Part shown: piece after piece, positions 11,002-21,339 of the stretch
Layout of the letters: each line of letters opens with the position of its first letter
How positions within the stretch are numbered: position 1 is the first letter of the stretch
Assembly: GCA_014843695.1 (NCBI GenBank)
Contig: CM026387.1
Span: 65,238,015 to 65,302,014 of the forward strand
Direction of reading: 5' to 3'
DNA length: 64,000 nucleotides
Source: Archivesica marissinica
Lineage: Eukaryota > Mollusca > Bivalvia > Venerida > Vesicomyidae
Position numbers and translations under genes: made by a program
Notes under the pieces: generated by a model
Told to the model about the DNA's origin: nothing
Databases searched by the model: none
The model's input: only the letters and a program-made list of their open reading frames with translations

Positions 11002-13190
11002 GTCTAGGAACTATAGGCGCCAAGCGTCTGGGAACTATTGGCGCCAAGCGTCTGGGAACTATAGGCACCAAGCGTCTGGGAACTATAGGCACCAGTCTGG
11101 GAACTATAGGCACCAAGCATTTGGGAACTATAGGCACCAAGCGTTTGGGAACTATAGGCACCAAGCGTCTGGGAACTATAGGTGCCAAGCGTCTGGGAAC
11201 TATAGGCACCAAGCGTCTGGGAACTATAGGGCACCAAGCGTCTGGGAACTATAGGCGCCAAGCGTCTGGGAACTATAGGCGCCAAGCGTCTGGGAACTAT
11301 CTGGGAACTATAGGCGCCAAGCGTCTGGGAACTATAGACACCAGTCTGGGAACTATAGGCGCCAAGCGTCTGGGAACTATAGGCACCAGTCTGGGAACTA
11401 TAGGCGCCAAGCGTCTGGGAACTATAGGCACCAAGCGTCTGGGAACTATAGGCACAAAGCATCTGGGAACTATAGGCGCCAAGCGTCTGGGAACTATAGG
11501 CACCAGTCTGGGAACTATAGGCACAAAGCATCTGGGAACTATAGGCACCAGTCTGGGAACTATAGGCACCAGTCTGGGAACTATAGGCACCAAGCGTCTG
11601 GGAACTATAGGCACCAAGCGTCTGGGAACTATAGGCACCAAGCATCTGGGAACTATAGGCACCAAGCGTCTGGGAACTATAGGCACCAAGCGTCTGGGAA
11701 CTATAGGCACCAAGCGTCTGGGAACTATAGGCACAAAGCGTCTAGGAACTATAGACACAAAGCGTCTGGGAACTATAGGCACCAAGCGTCTGGGAACTAT
11801 AGGCACCAGTCTGGGAACTATAGGCACCAGTCTGGGAACTATAGGCACCAAGCGTCTGGGAACTATAGGCACCAAGCGTCTGGGAACTATAGGCACCAAG
11901 CATCTGGGAACTATAGGCACCAAGCGTCTGGGAACTATAGGCACAAAGCGTCTGGGAACTATAGGCACCAAGTGTCTGGGAACTATAGGCACCAGTCTGG
12001 GAACTATAGGCACCAGTCTGGGAACTATAGGCACCAAGCGTCTGGGAACTATAGGCACCAAGCGTCTGTGAACTATAGGCACCAAGCATCTGGGAACTAT
12101 AGGCACCAGTCTGGGAACTATAGGCACCAGTCTGGGAACTATAGGCACCAAGCATCTGAGAACTATAGGCACCAGTCTGGGAACTATAGGCACAAAGCGT
12201 CAGGGAACTATAGGCACAAAGCGTCTGGGAACTATAGGCACCAGTCTGGGAACTATAGGCACCAGTCTGGGAACTATAGGCACCAAGCATCTGAGAACTA
12301 TAGGCACCAGTCTGGGAACTATAGGCACCAAGCGTCTGGGAACTATAGGCACCAGTCTGGGAACTATAGGCACCAGTCTGGGAACTATAGGCACCAAGCG
12401 TCTGGGAACTATAGGCACCAAGCGTCTGGGAACTATAGGCACCAAGCATCTGGGAACTATAGGCACCAAGCGTCTGGGAACTATAGGCACAAAGCGTCTA
12501 GGAACTATAGACACAAAGCGTCTGGGAACTATAGGCACCAAGTGTCTGGGAACTATAGGCACCAGTCTGGGAACTATAGGCACCAGTCTGGGAACTATAG
12601 GCACCAAGCGTCTGGGAACTATAGGCACCAAGCGTCTGGGAACTATAGGCACCAAGCATCTGGGAACTATAGGCACAAAGCGTCTGGGAACTATAGGCAC
12701 CAGTCTGGGAACTATAGGCACCAGTCTGGGAACTATAGGCACCAAGCATCTGAGAACTATAGGCACCAGTCTGGGAACTATAGGCACAAAGCGTTTGGGA
12801 ACTATAGGCACCAGTCTGGGAACTATAGGCACCAAGCATCTGGGAACTATAGGCACAAAGCATCTGGGAACTATAGGCACAAAGCATCTGGGAACTATAG
12901 GCACAAAGCGTCTGGGAACTATAGGCACCAAACGTCTGGGAACTATAGGCACAAAGCATCTGGGAACTATAGGCACCAGTCTGGGAACTATAGGCACCAA
13001 GCGTCTGGGAACTATAGGCACAAAGCATCTGGGAACTATAGGCACCAGTCTGGGAACTATAGGCACCAAGCGTCTGGGAACTATAGGCACCAAGCGTCTG
13101 GGAACTATAGGCACCAAGCGTCTGGGAACTATAGGCACCAAGCGTCTGGGAACTATAGGCACCAGTCTGGGAACTATAGGCGCCAAGCAG
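11002..13190 (+). repeat. 24/21-bp minisatellite, 2.2 kb
   Basis: Roughly 95 copies of GGAACTATAGGCACCAAGCG-type units. The 24-bp form ends AAGCGTCT and a 21-bp form reads CACCAGTCTGG. Both lengths divide by three, which keeps several frames open on both strands for up to 413 codons. Codon content is pure repeat, so no protein is called. Confidence 0.97.
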
Positions 13191-13370
13191 TAAGAATAAA
13201 ATGTGTTATTTGACTGCTTACAACACATTTTGTTTCACTGATAAATTTCTTACATTGCAAGACATGCAATAAATGCTCGTTATTTGATAAGGTATATGTT
13301 TCTATGGAACAGCTGGGTAGACAGTCACTTTACAATAAAACACTTGAGTGTATACTGAGCATGTTTACAG

Positions 13371-13471
13371 TGAGCGAGGTAGCTGAGAAGATAATCTGGA
13401 ACTGCTTAGTCGAGGATCCCGTGCTGTTCATGAGACATTTCCTCGAGAAACTCACGCACAAGGATAAACAC
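13371..13471 (+). CDS. UNC80: UNC80 exon 3 of window
   Basis: Acceptor GTTTACAG, donor AAACAC|GTAAGA. The product includes VSEVAEKIIWNCLVEDP and RHFLEKLT, matching human VSAVAQQVLWNCLIEDP and RHFLEKLT. The exon ends on a codon boundary. Its last 15 bases and its donor are the first copy of a 49-bp tandem array that continues to 14134, so at least two further intact copies of this splice donor lie downstream (GT at 13521 and 13717). Confidence 0.95.
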
Positions 13472-14134
13472 GTAAGAGATAAACATTTCCCAAAGATTAC
13501 TCATGCACAAGGATAAACACGTAAGAGATAAACATTTCCCAAAGATTACTCATGCACAAGGATAAACACATAAGAGATAAACATTTCCCAAAGATTACTC
13601 ATGCACAAGGATAAACACATAAGAGATAAACATTTCCCAAAGATTACTCACGCACAAGGATAAACACATAAGAGATAAACATTTCCCAAAGATTACTCAT
13701 GCACAAGGATAAACACGTAAGAGATAAACATTTCCCAAAGATTACTCACGCACAAGGATAAACACATAAGCGATAAACGTTTCCCAAAGATTACTCACGC
13801 ACAAGGATAAACACATAAGCGATAAACGTTTCCCAAAGATTACTCATGCACAAGGATAAACACATAAGAGATAAACATTTCCCAAAGATTACTCACGCAC
13901 AAGGATAAACACATAAGCGATAAACGTTTCCCAAAGATTACTCATGCACATGGATAAACACATAAGAGATAAACATTTCCCAAAGATTACTCATGCACAA
14001 GGATAAACACATAAGAGATAAACATTTCCCAAAGATTACTCATGCACAAGGATAAACACATAAGAGATAAACATTTCCCAAAGATTACTCATGCACAAGG
14101 ATAAACACATAAGAGATAAACATTTCCCAAAGAT
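13457..14134 (+). repeat. 49-bp array built from exon 3 splice donor
   Basis: About 14 copies of a 49-bp unit. Copy 1 is the true end of exon 3 (CACAAGGATAAACAC) plus its donor GTAAGA. Copy 2 (GT at 13521) and one at 13717 retain GTAAGA; most others read ATAAGA or ATAAGC, so the donor is lost. Splicing at copy 2 would add 49 bases and run into an in-frame TAA. Confidence 0.95.
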
Positions 14135-14433
14135 AATGACCGATAAAAGCAACTTTTCAATCTATTTCATTCCATTCAACATCATGCACGATGCTTTGAC
14201 TCGATATTTTGCAGAAAATAACTGTCAATCAGTTTTATGAACCAAATCGAATGAACATAATCATGCGATTGTAATAGGCATAGGTGTATCTAGACATTTT
14301 AGCCTTACATTCAGGACCGTAGCAGGAATACTCACCACTCTTATGCTTTCTGTGCGTAGCTGATGGTCTGGTATTATCTCTCATTCAAGGGTCTCCTGAC
14401 GGTGTAGAGGGTTCTAGCAAACCGATGACAACA

Positions 14434-15760
14434 TCTGAATTGTGCTCATTTCCTACCCACCACTGTAACACTACTGAATTGTGCTCATTTCCTACCCACC
14501 ACTGTAACACTACTGAATTGTGCTAATTTCCTACCCACCACTGTAACACTACTGAATTGTGCTCATTCCCTACCCACCACTGTAACACTACTGAATTGTG
14601 CTCATTCCCTACCCACCACTGTAACACTACTGAATAGTGCTCATTTCCTACCCACCACTGTAACACTACTGAATTGTGCTCATTTCCTACCCACCACTGT
14701 AACACTACTGAATTGTGCTCATTCCCTACCCACCACTGTAACACTACTGAATTGTGCTCATTCCCTACCCACCACTGTAACACTACTGAATAGTGCTCAT
14801 TTCCTACCCACCACTGTAACATACTGAATTGTGCTCATTTCCTACCCACCACTGTAACACTACTGACGTGTGCTCATTCCCTACCCACCACTGTAACACT
14901 ACTGAATTGTGCTCATTCCCTACCCACCACTGTAACACTACTGAATTGTGCTCATTCCCTACCCACCACTGTAACACTACTGAAGTGTGCTCATTCCCTA
15001 CCCACCACTGTAACACTACTGAATTGTGCTCATTCCCTACCCACCACTGTAACACTACTGAAGTGTGCTCATTTCCTACCCACCACTGTAACACTACTGA
15101 AGTGTGCTCATTCCCTACCCACCACTGTAACACTACTGAATTGTGCTCATTCCCTACCCACCACTGTAACACTACTGAAGTGTGCTTATTCCCTACCCAC
15201 CACTGTAACACTACTGAATTGTGCTCATTCCCTACCCACCACTGTAACACTACCGAAGTGTGCTCATTTCCTACCCACCACTGTAACACTACTGAAGTGT
15301 GCTCATTCCCTACCCACCACTGTAACACTACTGAATTGTGCTCATTCCCTACCACCACTGTAACACTACTGAAGTGTGCTCATTCCCTACCCACCACTGT
15401 AACACTACTGAAGTGTGCTCATTCCCTACCCACCACTGTAACACTACTGAAGTGTGCTTATTCCCTACCCACCACTGTAACACTACTGAATTGTGCTCAT
15501 TCCCTACCCACCACTGTAACACTACCGAAGTGTGCTCATTTCCTACCCACCACTGTAACACTACTGAAGTGTGCTCATTCCCTACCCACCACTGTAACAC
15601 TACTGAATTGTGCTCATTCCCTACCACCACTGTAACACTACTGAAGTGTGCTCATTCCCTACCCACCACTGTAACACTACTGAAGTGTGCTCATTCCCTA
15701 CCCACCACTGTAACACTACTGAATTGTGCTCATTCCCTACCCACCACTGTAACACTACTG
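14434..15760 (+). repeat. 39-bp minisatellite
   Basis: About 34 copies of a 39-bp unit with core CCTACCCACCACTGTAACAC, alternating between GAATTG and GAAGTG variants. Divisibility by three gives long false frames on both strands. Confidence 0.97.
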
Positions 15761-15834
15761 TTTCCATCCTATATCCAAGAGTACATATCACAAGCTTTAT
15801 ACTTATGTTCGATTTGTAAAACCACTTCTACGTC

Positions 15835-16297
15835 AACTCTGCATGCTGGGTAAAATAATGGCTATTAATAGTTCATATAATTGACGACAATACAATTCAT
15901 TTGATTCAATACAATGACAGGAAGTTGTGATAGCGCAATGGATGCGAGTTTGTTTCAGGTGCGAAAGGTCCGGAGTTCGAGCCATGCTGGAGCCATTACG
16001 ATTGTGCCCTTGGCAAGGCATTTAATTTCCACGTTGCCTCTTCTCTCTCCCTCGTGGCGATGGATTCCATTTCATTCTCGAGAGTGATTAATATAAGTTG
16101 TAAGAACTTGTTTCGCAATCGAACTAAAATAAATCTGTATAAACTAATACAATTAATTAGTTTTTCTTATTTGTAACTGTAAATTCTAGAATTCTTAGAA
16201 ATATGTCCTGGAATTTCATTAGAATTGCATTGTTACTACACACTTCTGATGAAATTCCGTGACTTATTTCTCTGTTATTTCCAGCACTAACGTGCAA
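15835..16297. mobile_element. Inverted-repeat element split by a SINE-B
   Basis: The left end CTCTGCATGCTGGGTAA resembles 43875. The right end, with CGTGCAAAGAGT, is the opposite orientation of the same motif. A SINE-B (15924-16150) sits inside. The ends are tentative. Confidence 0.45.
15924..16150 (+). mobile_element. SINE-B copy
   Basis: The tRNA-like head (GTGATAGCGCAATGGATGCG, then GAGTTCGAGCC) is followed by GTTGCCTCTTCTCTCTCCCT and a tail GAGAGTGATTAATATAAG. The anticodon-loop position reads TTCAGGT, suggesting a tRNA-Leu(CAG)-like origin (inference). Confidence 0.85.
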
Positions 16298-16306
16298 AGA
16301 GTGAAA

Positions 16307-16531
16307 TCGTGATAGCGCAGTGGATGCGCGTTCGCTTCAGGTGCGAAAGGTCCGGAGTTCGAGCCGCACTGGAGCCGTTACGATTGTGCCCTTAGGCAAG
16401 GCATTTAAATTTCACGTTGCCTCTTCTCTCTCCCTCGTGGCGATGGATTCCATCAGGAATGAGGTCTCGAGAGTGATTTATATAAGTTGAAATAACTTCT
16501 TTCGCAATCGAGCTAAAATAAATTTGTATAA
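16307..16531 (+). mobile_element. SINE-B copy
   Basis: Same head, body and tail as the copy 380 bp upstream, with ATCAGGAATGAGGTCTCGAG before the shared tail. It is full length or nearly so. Confidence 0.87.
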
Positions 16532-16654
16532 TTTTAAAGAGTGAAATGTATGTCTTATGTACTCGTATGGTGTCTACAACTGGTTACTAATTAACAATGC
16601 TAGGATGTGTGTATACTGTTACACATGAAAACTATTCGGCATCCGTCAGTCTTG

Positions 16655-16830
16655 TCAGACTATGGAGTTAGTGCCCATTGAGTCTACAGATGAGCACCGT
16701 CTGCTGTGGCTGTACAGTCCAATGCGTGACCTGCAGTGGCTGTTGCAGCCTTCGCACGTGAAGACCGAGTCACTGGAAGGCGATGCAGTTGGTGGCAGCT
16801 CACACGTGAAAACTAATACATGTGTATTAA
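16655..16830 (-). pseudogene. LINE C-terminal fragment with zinc-finger motif
   Basis: A minus-strand frame reads FTCEGCNSHCRSRIGLYSH followed by SRRC. That is the C..C...C.SRIGL.SH.R.C motif found near the C-terminus of many animal non-LTR retrotransposon proteins (recalled, not searched). Only about 55 codons remain, so it is a degraded fragment. Confidence 0.5.
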
Positions 16831-17021
16831 CATCGCTCACAAATTATCCGCCAACTCAACAGGCTTCTTGCCGAATCAAGGAAACGCATAAGTTGATTTG
16901 CTCGGATTGTCAGTTTCACCAAAATTGCCAAGCAGCCATATTCGCAAGTCTATTTTTAGGTCTGTTCTTTGCAAACTTATGGACACACATAAATATCCAC
17001 TGTTTGTAAAATATGTTTTCA

Positions 17022-17345
17022 TGGGACCTCCGTGGTTAAAATCATTAGACTTTAAATCACGTGCCGCTCACTGCTGTAGGTTTGAATCCCACGGGGATGT
17101 CAAATTCTTTGATGTGAGGAAGCTATCCAGCTGGCTTGATGTGAGGAAGCTCTCCAGCTGGCTTGATGTGAGGAAGCTATCCAGCTGGCTTGATGTGAGG
17201 AAGCTCTCCAGCTGGCTTGATGTGAGGAAGCTATCCAGCTGGTTTGTGGTAGGTTGGTGGTTCTACCCGGTTGCCTGTCCGTGCCTGCAATACTGCCACG
17301 AGGGGCACCCAAGGTTCTTCCTCCACCAATAATAGCTGGAGAGTC
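17022..17345 (+). mobile_element. SINE-F copy with internal tandem expansion
   Basis: The head GACCTCCGTGGTTAAAATC and the GTTTGAATCCCAC B-box are followed by a body shared with 40940-41185 (minus) and 51795-51935, for example CTGCAATACTGCCACGAGGG. A 27-bp piece of the body is repeated five times (see next entry). Confidence 0.7.
17109..17242 (+). repeat. 27-bp tandem repeat inside SINE-F
   Basis: Five copies of a unit with GATGTGAGGAAGCTATCCAG, alternating CTATCC and CTCTCC forms. The other SINE-F copies have this piece only once, so it expanded after insertion. Confidence 0.9.
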
Positions 17346-17378
17346 GCCGTATGACCTAAGCTGTTGGTGCGACTTTGA

Positions 17379-17412
17379 ACCCCCCCCCTTGCCCCCCCCT
17401 GCCCCCCCCCCC
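17379..17412 (+). repeat. Poly-C tract
   Basis: Runs of C (up to 11) interrupted by TTG and TG. Assembly length is likely approximate here. Confidence 0.9.
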
Positions 17413-17536
17413 AAGTACCACCTTGACTTATGAATGAGGTCAACTTATGACTGAGTATATTGCTAATTATTGTAAAGGAGTGTCTTCTATCATACACTAT
17501 CATGTAATTGTTGTTATTGCTTTCTGTATGTTACAG

Positions 17537-17623
17537 GAAGAGTTACTGTTCCTGCTAAGGAAGCTGGTTATGTACTTTAGGGAGCTACCGTCCCAGATGG
17601 CACACTCACTCTTCAACTATCTG
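17537..17623 (+). CDS. UNC80: UNC80 exon 4 of window
   Basis: Acceptor TATGTTACAG, donor CTG|GTAACT, 29 whole codons. The product EELLFLLRKL...SLFNYL matches human DELMYMLRKL...ILFNYL. It joins without a split codon on both sides. Confidence 0.93.
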
Positions 17624-17781
17624 GTAACTTCCTTTCTGTCTATGTGAAGAGGCTTGCAAAATGCTATAATTATAAGATCCATGATTATTGTCTGATGAGA
17701 ATCTGCTATGTTGGAGTGATTCCTTGCATGAATAGTGTGCAGAAAGGCCCTGAGATCGAGCCCAGCTCGCATTATTTCTAA

Positions 17782-18660
17782 AATTTGTCCGAAATTATGC
17801 ACACCTGTCCCAAATTATGCACATCTTTCCCAAATTAGGCACACCTCTCCCAAATTATACACACCTGTCCCAAATTAGCCATATCATTCTCAAATTATAC
17901 ACAAATGTCCCAAATTACGCACACCTGTCCCAAATTATACATAACTGTCCCAAATTGTCCTTGCCTGTCCCAGATCATTTGTTTGTCCCTAATTATACAC
18001 GCCTGTCCCAAATTATCCATACCTGTTCCACATTATACACACCTGTCCCAAATTATACATAACTGTCCCAAATTGTCCTTGCCTGTCCCAGATCATTTGT
18101 TTGTCCCTAATTATACACACCTGTCCCAAATTATCCATATCTGTTCCACATTATACACACCTGTCCCTAATTATACACACCTGTCCCAAATTAGCCATAT
18201 CATTCCCAAATTATACACACCTGTCCCGAATTATACACACCTGTCCCAAATTATCCATATCTGTTCCACATTATACACACATGTCCCTAATTATACACAC
18301 CTGTCCCAAATTATCCATATCTGTCACAAATTGTGCACACATGTCCCTAATTATACACACCTGTCCCAAATTAGCCATATCTGTTCCACATTATACACAC
18401 CTGTCCCAAATTAGCCATATATGTTCCACATTATACACACCTGTCCCAAATTAGCCATATATGTTCCACATTATACACACCTGTCCCAAATTAGCCATAT
18501 CTGTTCCACATTATACACACCTGTCCCAAATTAGCCATATCTGTTCCACATTATACACATCTGTCCCAAATTAGCCATATCTGTTCCACATTATTCACAC
18601 CTGTCCCAAATTAGCCATATCTGTTCCAAATTATACACCACTATCCCAAATTATGCACAC
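17782..18660 (+). repeat. 20-bp minisatellite with 40-bp higher order
   Basis: Units are AAATTATACACACCTGTCCC and variants (AAATTAGCCATATCTGTTCC). In the second half they alternate as 40-bp pairs. Frames encoding YTHLSQI-type repeats are artefacts. Confidence 0.95.
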
Positions 18661-18804
18661 ATAAATTATTGTTCATCCCTATTAATTGGATAAAACGTCT
18701 GTGTAATTGACATATTAAATATGTTAACTATAAAATATGTTGATGTTATTTTTGAGTACCGGTATATAATTATTTTGACTGAGTGTGGTTTGCTATATTT
18801 ACAG

Positions 18805-18888
18805 ATTGGATATGTGATGTTCTATGTGCGAACCCCTCAAACATATGGACAGGAAGCCATAGCTGGTTCCCTCGCTCTCTTATGGCAG
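18805..18888 (+). CDS. UNC80: UNC80 exon 5 of window
   Basis: Acceptor TATTTACAG, donor TGGCAG|GTAAGT, 28 whole codons. It encodes IGYVMFYVRTP and then ALLWQ, matching human GLIMYFVRTP and TFLWE. The upstream intron carries a 20/40-bp minisatellite (17782-18660) that stops about 145 bp before the acceptor. Confidence 0.93.
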
Positions 18889-19163
18889 GTAAGTTAACAA
18901 GTTTGTTTGTATATTTAGAATGGATGAACATTTAAGATGCATTAAGACTGCTTGATGGGAGATCTGAATGCTTGTCAACATGTTTTCGTTTATTCCAATG
19001 AATGACGGAAAACAAAGAAAACTCCAGTTTACACTGCTTTGAAACAGTGAAAGATGGCATTTTCTCTTCCACTGGCTGCGTTTCGTATTCCTGCGCGGTT
19101 AGATGTACTTTTGTATTTTAGCTATTTTCTGACTATCATGAACAGTTAAATATTAAGTAGTAT

Positions 19164-19345
19164 ATAGTCAAACCTGTCTTAAGCAGCCAGCCAAGGGAAT
19201 CACAGAATGTGGCTGCTTAGCACAGGTGGCTGCTTAATAGAGGTCAAACGTATAATAAAACAGCAATTTGGGAATCTGGACACTGGCTGTTTAATACAGG
19301 TTGACTGCTTAATGGAGGTGACCACTAACACAGGTTTGACTGTAT
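19164..19345. mobile_element. TA-flanked element, AGTCAAACCTGT family
   Basis: The ends TAGTCAAACCTGTC and ACAGGTTTGACTGTA are inverted, and the flanking TA points to a mariner/pogo-type target. The interior is rich in GGCTGCTTAA. Other copies are at 42946-43145 and 52248-52397, plus a broken one at 55803/57185. Confidence 0.8.
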
Positions 19346-19757
19346 TCTAATGGATCTTTTTTTGTGTGTATTTTTTTAAAATTTTGACAGCAAACAGAAA
19401 CTAAGTTTACGAGCATTAACACTAAGAGAAGTGGTTGTGCTGTTGTGCCACGTAGTGCAATGAGGCTCCAGACAGGGCAGTTAAAATCAATAAAATTTGA
19501 ACGCAAATATTATGTTAGCCAAAGTCATTGGAAATCTTAAAAGAAAACGAAAATTTGTGTTTTAATGCTACTCATAGTAATACATATTTCGGTGAGCACT
19601 CGATGAAATTAAATCCTTACACTAATATACACAAATCTCCTCCATGTCCTTATTCAGAGAAGGTTTCTGGAACAGGTTTCACTGTAACTCTATTAAGCTG
19701 TTAGCGTGACAAGTTAGCTATAATCCTATGAAGTTTGCTCTCTCCTTGTTTTTTTAG

Positions 19758-19826
19758 ATTGTGCCAAGTGTGGAAGGAATTTACTTCAAGGATCTCAAAC
19801 AGACCCTGAAGAAGGAACAGTGTGAT
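19758..19826 (+). CDS. UNC80: UNC80 exon 6 of window
   Basis: Acceptor after a T-run (TTTTTTTAG), donor TGTGAT|GTGCGT, 23 whole codons. The product VEGIYFKDLKQTLKKEQCD is nearly identical to human VEGLFFKDLKQTMKKEQCE. The donor is a weak but acceptable GTGCGT. Confidence 0.95.
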
Positions 19827-20268
19827 GTGCGTTCATTTAGCATGACTCTATAGTACATTATCATCCTCCAATCTCCTTAACCCTTTCAACACCGCATACC
19901 TCTAAATAGACTTACGATAAGTGTAGATCATGATGAGCCGGCTCATCAGGATCTGCACTTTTTACCAGTAATATTACTATTTTTAGACAAAATTACCCAT
20001 GTTGATAAATGAAATGATCCAAATATAATTTTCTTATTAATTTATTCGTCTAAAAATATCATGCAGACGGATCTGTAGTCCAATGGTTAACACGGACTGG
20101 TAATCCAAGGATCGCAGGTTCGATCCCCCGTCTGACCCTAATAAAATTAACAGTCTTTCAGATAGGACTTTAAACCAAGGTCTTGTGTCAGTACTTTACA
20201 CTGTGCACGTAAAAGAACCAGAGGAGACTCTGGAATGGTCTATGTCTGTATCATTACACTATCCTCCA

Positions 20269-20628
20269 GCTGTCCGATTAGCGCAGTGGTTAGCACGCTC
20301 GCTTCTCACCAATGCAACCCGGGTTCGATCCTCAGACCGGGAAGGATGTGAGATGGTACAGTTGTCGCCTGATCGGACAGGTAGGTTTTCTCTGGGTACT
20401 CCAATTTCCTCCCACATGAATGACCACATATACGCTTTCATCCGCGCCAACAAGAGTGATTAATATAAGTTTAATTTAGGTTAATCATATTTTATTGCTC
20501 GATTCGTTTATTTTACATATACATGTAAATACAAAACATGATAAATTAAATAAAGGCAAACGTCGCCAATATAAGTTGTTAGAACTTGCTTTGCAATCAT
20601 TGTAAAATAAATAAATTTTAAACTTTAA
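20269..20628 (+). mobile_element. SINE-A copy nested in SINE-C
   Basis: Full-length SINE-A bounded by an 11-bp target duplication ACTATCCTCCA (20258-20268 and 20629-20639). It is itself interrupted by a 96-bp insert. Confidence 0.92.
20472..20567. mobile_element. 96-bp insert nested in SINE-A
   Basis: It is bounded by AATATAAGTT on both sides (20462-20471 and 20568-20577). The interior is AT-rich. On the minus strand it ends in AATAAAATATGATTAACC, which could be the very short 3' end of a 5'-truncated LINE. The family is not recognised. Confidence 0.65.
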
Positions 20629-20664
20629 ACTATCCTCCAACAATCTAAAATGACTAATTTCTTC

Positions 20665-20830
20665 ATATATGAAAAAGTTGGCAGTTTCTTATGGAGGTTG
20701 GTGCACCCAAGTACTGGTTAACTGCTGGAGCCTGCCCAGGAAAGGTGTTGTTAGGTAAACTGCCCGCCGGCGATATAGCCCGAAATGGTGCTGATGCAGG
20801 CGTAAAACCCGAAATATAAATAAATTCTTC
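20665..20830 (+). mobile_element. SINE-E 3' fragment nested in SINE-C
   Basis: It begins ATATATGAAAAAGTTGGCAG and ends CGAAATATAAATAAATTCTTC, with TTCTTC at both borders. It shares AAGGTGTTGTTAGGTAAACT with 41393-41485 and 47309-47540. Confidence 0.7.
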
Positions 20831-21100
20831 AGGAGGTGTCGCTCATTTGGGTATCCGATAGTGACGATAAATAAACGTAAAACACACACACACATATCAT
20901 GCACCAGTCCATGTCGGTTACTTGGTGTTGAATGGATTATCAGTAAATAACACAAGTGTTAGCAAATATCTGTGTAGAGCAATGGTTTCAGAGCAATGTT
21001 GTTTCAAGGTCACACTTCAAACTTTAGTACTCACATACCGTAGCTATTTCTCATAACATCTTTTGTCCGGTCCATATCTTCTAAACGCCTACTAGTGGAA

Positions 21101-21330
21101 GTCGTGATAGCGCAGTGGATGCTCGTTCGCTTCAGGTGCGAAAGGTCCGGAGTTCGAGCCCCGCTGGAGCCGTTACGATTGTGCCCTCAGGCAAGACATT
21201 TAAATTCCACGTTGCCTCTTCTCTCTCCCTCGTGGCGATGGATTCCATCAGGAATGAGGTCTCGAGAGTGATTAATATAAGTTGTAATAACTTGTTTCGC
21301 AATCGAGCCAAGATCAATTTGTTTAAACTA
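21101..21330 (+). mobile_element. SINE-B copy
   Basis: A complete head, body and tail. The tail runs directly into the first unit of the array that carries the exon 7 acceptor. Confidence 0.9.
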
Positions 21331-21339
21331 TTTCTATTA

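Larger units (their letters stand above)
20066..20893 (+). mobile_element. SINE-C copy, itself interrupted twice
   Basis: The head GACGGATCTGTAGTCCAATG is tRNA-like. The loop CTGGTAA, between CTGGA/TCCAG stems in better copies, suggests a tRNA-Thr(GGT) origin. The element is split by a SINE-A at 20269-20628 and by a SINE-E fragment at 20665-20830, and ends GCGACGATAAATAAACG-like. A 10-bp target duplication ATATCATGCA surrounds it. Confidence 0.9.
19877..20940. mobile_element. TTAA element (CCCTTTCAACACC family), host of nest
   Basis: The left end TTAACCCTTTCAACACC and right end GGTGTTGAATGGATTAT match the intact copy at 27668-27908. The interior is interrupted by a SINE-C flanked by ATATCATGCA on both sides (20056-20065 and 20894-20903). 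Without the inserts the element would be about 240 bp. Confidence 0.85.

Noticed and set aside
11002..13228. Open frames of 298-413 codons on both strands
   Set aside because: They are translations of 24/21-bp tandem units in several frames at once, with no start context or splice structure.
14523..15853. Frames of up to 268 codons (FPTHHCNTT and LQWWVGNEH repeats)
   Set aside because: They are products of a 39-bp tandem repeat that is divisible by three.
16662..17332. Plus-strand frames of 115 and 144 codons
   Set aside because: They overlap a LINE fragment in antisense and a SINE-F with its internal repeat.
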